64,000 nt of DNA from Listeria welshimeri serovar 6b str. SLCC5334 (lineage in GTDB: Bacteria; Bacillota; Bacilli; Lactobacillales; Listeriaceae), in contig NC_008555.1 of the NCBI RefSeq assembly GCF_000060285.1, positions 1 to 64,000 of the forward strand, read 5' to 3'. The position numbers and the translations under genes are program-made. Below, piece after piece: positions 61,115 to 64,000 of the stretch. The number at the start of each line of letters is the position of its first letter. Within the stretch, counting starts at the first letter, position 1. Below the pieces are notes generated by a model. The model had not been told where the DNA came from. It saw nothing but the letters and a program-made list of their open reading frames with translations, and searched no databases.

Positions 61115-61405
61115 GTGGAAGATGTTAGAATATTATTTTTTACTAGTGTAAGTAAAGAGAGAAGAAAAAAGAAGAAACTAAAACCGCTGGCAGAGTATAT
61201 AGTGAGGATTAAAATACAACCAACACAAGAAACTAAAGATATTTTGTCTAGATGGGAGGAAGTTTCTAGTGGAAAAAGTGAAGACGGGAAAGGGGGAAAT
61301 AGTTTTCCAAAAGATGGAAAACTAAACTATATAGATTTATATAAAAAATTCCAAGAAATAGATTTTGGATCTGTCAATTCTAAATATATTACAGAAGGGA
61401 GATGA
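61115..61405 (+). CDS. Short hypothetical protein, possibly the tail of a lost toxin
   Basis: A 96-residue frame opens with GTG and no convincing ribosome binding site. In-frame stop TAA at 61085 bounds it. The C-terminal half (GKGGNSFPKDGKLNYIDLYKKF) reads like the end of a polymorphic toxin domain rather than a free small protein, and a lipoprotein gene follows 7 nt later. It may be an orphan toxin tip left after recombination. No frameshifted upstream part is recognisable. Confidence 0.45.
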   Translation: MEDVRILFFTSVSKERRKKKKLKPLAEYIVRIKIQPTQETKDILSRWEEVSSGKSEDGKGGNSFPKDGKLNYIDLYKKFQEIDFGSVNSKYITEGR

Positions 61406-61412
61406 AACCATT

Positions 61413-62510
61413 ATGAAAAGATTAATCCTTTTATTGCTCCTATGCAGTTGCATAGTTGTCGGATGTGCTTCGGAGGACTTCAAAGTGTATAGGACTAAAT
61501 CTTTCCAGTACGGAGAAATAGTAGAGATAGAGGAAGGCGACAAGTTACAATTATTTAAAGATAGTCTTTATTTAATTCCAGAAGTTACATTCCCAGACAA
61601 TGATTTGAAGGGACAGGTTGAGTTTAGAAAAATCGCCCCAAACCTACTATCGAAAAAAAGTACCTTATTAGAATTAACCAACTTGGAATATCCTATAGTG
61701 CGTCTACGGTCTTTTTCAAGCGGTTCTAATCCTTCTGGAGAGCTAACTGTATTTAATTCTAACAATCAAGTAGGCATTATTGAAAGCCCAGAAAAATATA
61801 TTCCAATCTCCCCAAAGATGAAACAAGAAAAAGGCGATTATATAGGAACGGGAACCTTTACTAATGGTGAAAATGTCATTATGTTTTTTGAGGAAACTAA
61901 TAGAATATACACACTCACTCGTTGGGATAAGCAGAAAAAAATCAACAAAGAAGCCACGTTAACAGCAATTACGAAAGAAAAGAACCTTTCTGTAGAAAAT
62001 ATGGCCGTTTTTGAGGATAAACTTTATGTTTATTCCTATAAAAGTAATAAAGTCTATGTTATTTCGCAGGATTTAAAACTGCTTCATGCGTGGAATATCG
62101 AAGGGGAAATGAGAAAGGTTGTTCCAGAAAAATGGGGCAGTTCTGTAGGGTTCGCTATCCAAAGAGAGTTAAATGAACTATTTATTTATAATTATGTTCA
62201 ACCTGAACAAGGTATATACAAAATTTCAAAAAACGGGTTAAAGAAGTTAGAATATGGTCAAGAAAAATATAAGGATATGTATTTGTGCGCTAATGGAAGG
62301 TTTAATAGCTTATATGAAAAACAAATTATTCCAATCGATAGTAATGAAGTCTATCAAAAAGTACTAACGGCAGACGGTGACTACTATTTCACTACATCCA
62401 AAGATTTGAGCCATCCTCAAAAAGAGCCAGAAGAAGGAAAAGCCTATTTAAATAAAGTAAGTAAAAAGAAATTACCATCCTTTCTTGATTCACTTAAATC
62501 AAAGGAATGA
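61413..62510 (+). CDS. Lipoprotein, candidate surface immunity protein
   Basis: The 365 residues start with a lipoprotein signal (MKRLILLLLLCSCIVVGC; lipobox VVGC, Cys18). The rest looks mostly beta, with repeated strand pairs such as VENMAVFEDKLYVYSYKSNKVYVI that suggest a propeller. AGAAGGGAG lies before 61413; the in-frame ATG at 61365 has no such site. It follows the toxin-tail-like frame, so it may guard against an outside-acting toxin. Function unproven. Confidence 0.75.
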   Translation: MKRLILLLLLCSCIVVGCASEDFKVYRTKSFQYGEIVEIEEGDKLQLFKDSLYLIPEVTFPDNDLKGQVEFRKIAPNLLSKKSTLLELTNLEYPIVRLRSFSSGSNPSGELTVFNSNNQVGIIESPEKYIPISPKMKQEKGDYIGTGTFTNGENVIMFFEETNRIYTLTRWDKQKKINKEATLTAITKEKNLSVENMAVFEDKLYVYSYKSNKVYVISQDLKLLHAWNIEGEMRKVVPEKWGSSVGFAIQRELNELFIYNYVQPEQGIYKISKNGLKKLEYGQEKYKDMYLCANGRFNSLYEKQIIPIDSNEVYQKVLTADGDYYFTTSKDLSHPQKEPEEGKAYLNKVSKKKLPSFLDSLKSKE

Positions 62511-62686
62511 CTGTAGAAGATTTAACCTTTACCAAAATAGAAACAGTTATTAGAAATGAAAAAATCATATTTCGTTTAGGATGGACGGGTATTGTTGCGA
62601 GAATTATACCTGAATGCTTCATTAAGTATTACGGGAATAATGGGACTGGTAATAGAAACGAATGTTTTAATAGAAATTTCGTGTAA
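62507..62686 (+). CDS. Short overlapping frame (59 residues), doubtful gene
   Basis: An ATG overlapping the lipoprotein stop (ATGA) opens a frame for 59 residues (start MTVEDLTFTKIETVIR, end NRNFV). It includes FRLGWTGIVARIIPECF. Coupled translation is possible, but no proper ribosome binding site is present, and it could be the stump of a longer gene. Confidence 0.35.
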   Translation: MTVEDLTFTKIETVIRNEKIIFRLGWTGIVARIIPECFIKYYGNNGTGNRNECFNRNFV

Positions 62687-62815
62687 GGATGGCTAAATTC
62701 TATTTTGTCAATAATAGAGAAAAAAGAGATGACACTCGTCAAAAAGAATAAAACCTTTCCAATAAATTTCAGAAGAATTTTAAGACTTTAATTTTGTACA
62801 GATTTAAAGAGGTTA

Positions 62816-62853
62816 AGTAGCCTAAGATAAATAGTAATCTCTTAGGCTACTTT
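62816..62853 (+). terminator. Probable terminator in the cargo region
   Basis: AGTAGCCTAAGA and TCTTAGGCTACT form a 12-bp stem with a 12-nt loop, but only a short T run follows. The rest of 62687-62956 shows no gene. Confidence 0.6.
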
Positions 62854-62956
62854 AAAATCGGGCAAAAGGAGAATTTCTTTACGAAAATAGTGATTTAAAA
62901 AGAGAACTAAAGCAAGTTCAAGTAAATCATAAATAAAACAACTAGAGGTGCAGAGT

Positions 62957-63415
62957 ATGAATGATACTGTAAAGAAACAACTGGCACAACATATTACATC
63001 AAGATTACTATGGGAACTATCACCCTATATAACCGCGTTTATATTGGTGCCATGTATATGTATCTCGATGATCTTTTTTACTGAACAGTTAGAACGTCTT
63101 GTAAATTCACCGATACTTTTTGGTTTAACAATACTCGGCCTCCCTTTATCCTGTTGTTTAATCAGCTGGATGATTAATGTGAAGTGGTTATGGAAAGATC
63201 GAAAAGAAATTCAAAAATTTGTAGAAACTGCATATGATGAAAAGTTAGTGAAATTATATACAATTGCATCGATTTTTTATGTATGTGTGCTAACTATTCC
63301 CTTTGCGATTGGGTTGAGATGGTGTATGTGGCGCGTTGTAAAAGACAAAGTAAAGCCAAATACAATGTCAGCTTTTCTAAATGAAAAATATTTGAATGAA
63401 CGGGGATTGAAATGA
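62957..63415 (+). CDS. Small membrane protein
   Basis: This 152-residue protein has three hydrophobic segments (about 22-42, 52-75 and 100-120) with basic loops. The ATG at 62957 follows TAGAGGTG. It overlaps the next gene by 4 nt (ATGA). No family is recognised; a membrane immunity or accessory role in the cargo region is possible. Confidence 0.7.
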   Translation: MNDTVKKQLAQHITSRLLWELSPYITAFILVPCICISMIFFTEQLERLVNSPILFGLTILGLPLSCCLISWMINVKWLWKDRKEIQKFVETAYDEKLVKLYTIASIFYVCVLTIPFAIGLRWCMWRVVKDKVKPNTMSAFLNEKYLNERGLK

Positions 63416-63840
63416 CTTTTTTACTAGAGAAATATTGGATTGTTCTGTTACTCAACTTTTTTGTGAATATAGCTATTTTTTATACAGGAGTTCTAGGAGT
63501 AGGGACCATATACTTATTTATCATGGTGATTACGGTTGTTTTTCAAGTGAAAGCTACTTTGAAAATTAATAATTCTAAGTTAGCTGTACATAAATCACAA
63601 AAAGGGTTGATGTATTTTGTGATCAGTACCCTAGTTTTAATAGTTGTGGGTGCAACTGTATTTATATATTCTTACATCAATCAGTGGTTTTCCGGCTTAA
63701 CTGGATACGCACATTTTCTTTATAGTTGGCGTTTCTTCTTGATACCGGTTGGGTTTATAGTCTTTTTATTATCGGTGGTGGCAACTATTCTCAAAATCAA
63801 TGCAGTTAATGAAGAATACTTTAAAAAGGTAGGTATTTAA
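63412..63840 (+). CDS. Small membrane protein
   Basis: This 142-residue protein has four hydrophobic segments (about 8-26, 27-48, 62-85 and 103-126). It is coupled to the gene before it by an ATGA overlap. No family is recognised. Confidence 0.7.
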   Translation: MTFLLEKYWIVLLLNFFVNIAIFYTGVLGVGTIYLFIMVITVVFQVKATLKINNSKLAVHKSQKGLMYFVISTLVLIVVGATVFIYSYINQWFSGLTGYAHFLYSWRFFLIPVGFIVFLLSVVATILKINAVNEEYFKKVGI

Positions 63841-63844
63841 AACG

Positions 63845-64000
63845 ATGAATTATTTTAAAACAGAAAAAATATTGATTATTATTGGTGCGATTGGTTTTAT
63901 GTTAATGGGGCTTGGAATATGGGTGATTGGGAATTATATACCCCTTGAATTTGATATAAATGGTAATAATTTCACAGTGAATTATTGGGATATTGCGCGG
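63845..64000 (+). CDS. Membrane protein, partial (runs off the end)
   Basis: An open frame from ATG 63845 covers 52 codons without a stop. The N-terminus holds one membrane helix (KILIIIGAIGFMLMGLGIWVIG), then a polar stretch. It starts 4 nt after the previous stop, so it is the third gene of this membrane set. Confidence 0.65.
   Translation, partial: MNYFKTEKILIIIGAIGFMLMGLGIWVIGNYIPLEFDINGNNFTVNYWDIAR

Overview
The window is a low-GC Firmicute chromosome running through the replication origin. Gene order, protein sequences and an agr autoinducer core of CFMFV place it in Listeria sensu stricto (the L. monocytogenes/L. innocua group). I cannot fix the species from the sequence alone. No tRNA, rRNA, CRISPR array, insertion sequence or prophage is visible. 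Nearly all genes are on the + strand, pointing away from oriC. Layout: (1) 1-10.6 kb is oriC (DnaA boxes on both sides of dnaA, with DnaA-trios before dnaN), then dnaA, dnaN, a MATE exporter, yaaA, recF, gyrB and gyrA. (2) 10.7-20.3 kb holds a cardiolipin synthase, a GNAT acetyltransferase, the three-kinase/decarboxylase mevalonate operon (mvk-mvaD-mvaK2) and the qoxABCD quinol oxidase operon. (3) 20.4-34.2 kb is a sugar-uptake and accessory stretch: a GH1 6-phospho-beta-glucosidase; a small divergent module with a lipase-domain protein, a helical partner and an oppositely oriented membrane-anchored protein; an SH3-C39 secreted peptidase; a GntR-controlled mannose-family PTS with a SIS isomerase; cutC; a beta-glucoside PTS behind a LicT-type antiterminator RNA; an S66 carboxypeptidase carrying a parS site; an LhrC-like small RNA; and DUF4064 and DedA membrane proteins. 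(4) 34.3-46.5 kb has arginine deiminase, rpsF-ssb-rpsR behind an S6:S18-type leader, a PepSY lipoprotein, the agrBDCA quorum-sensing locus, gdpP (c-di-AMP phosphodiesterase), rplI, the replicative helicase dnaC, purA with PurBoxes and a second parS. (5) 46.7-64 kb is a type VII secretion locus: esxA, esaA, essA, esaB, essB and essC, followed by a variable cargo region with helical partner proteins, an LXG toxin candidate, a polytopic immunity candidate, two DUF5085-like proteins, a toxin-tail-like remnant, a lipoprotein and small membrane proteins running off the end. Main points for a second look. agrC is split by a +1 frameshift at the edge of a perfect 42-nt palindrome; removing one C restores a 431-residue sensor kinase and leaves an imperfect palindrome, the signature of a quasipalindrome-templated mutation. 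The lipase module at 21.9-23.9 kb resembles a reverse-arranged type VII lipase toxin with its immunity gene, placed 23 kb from the secretion machine. The LXG protein at 57.6 kb has a glycine-rich C-terminus with a multi-pass membrane protein next to it, like a membrane-acting toxin/immunity pair.
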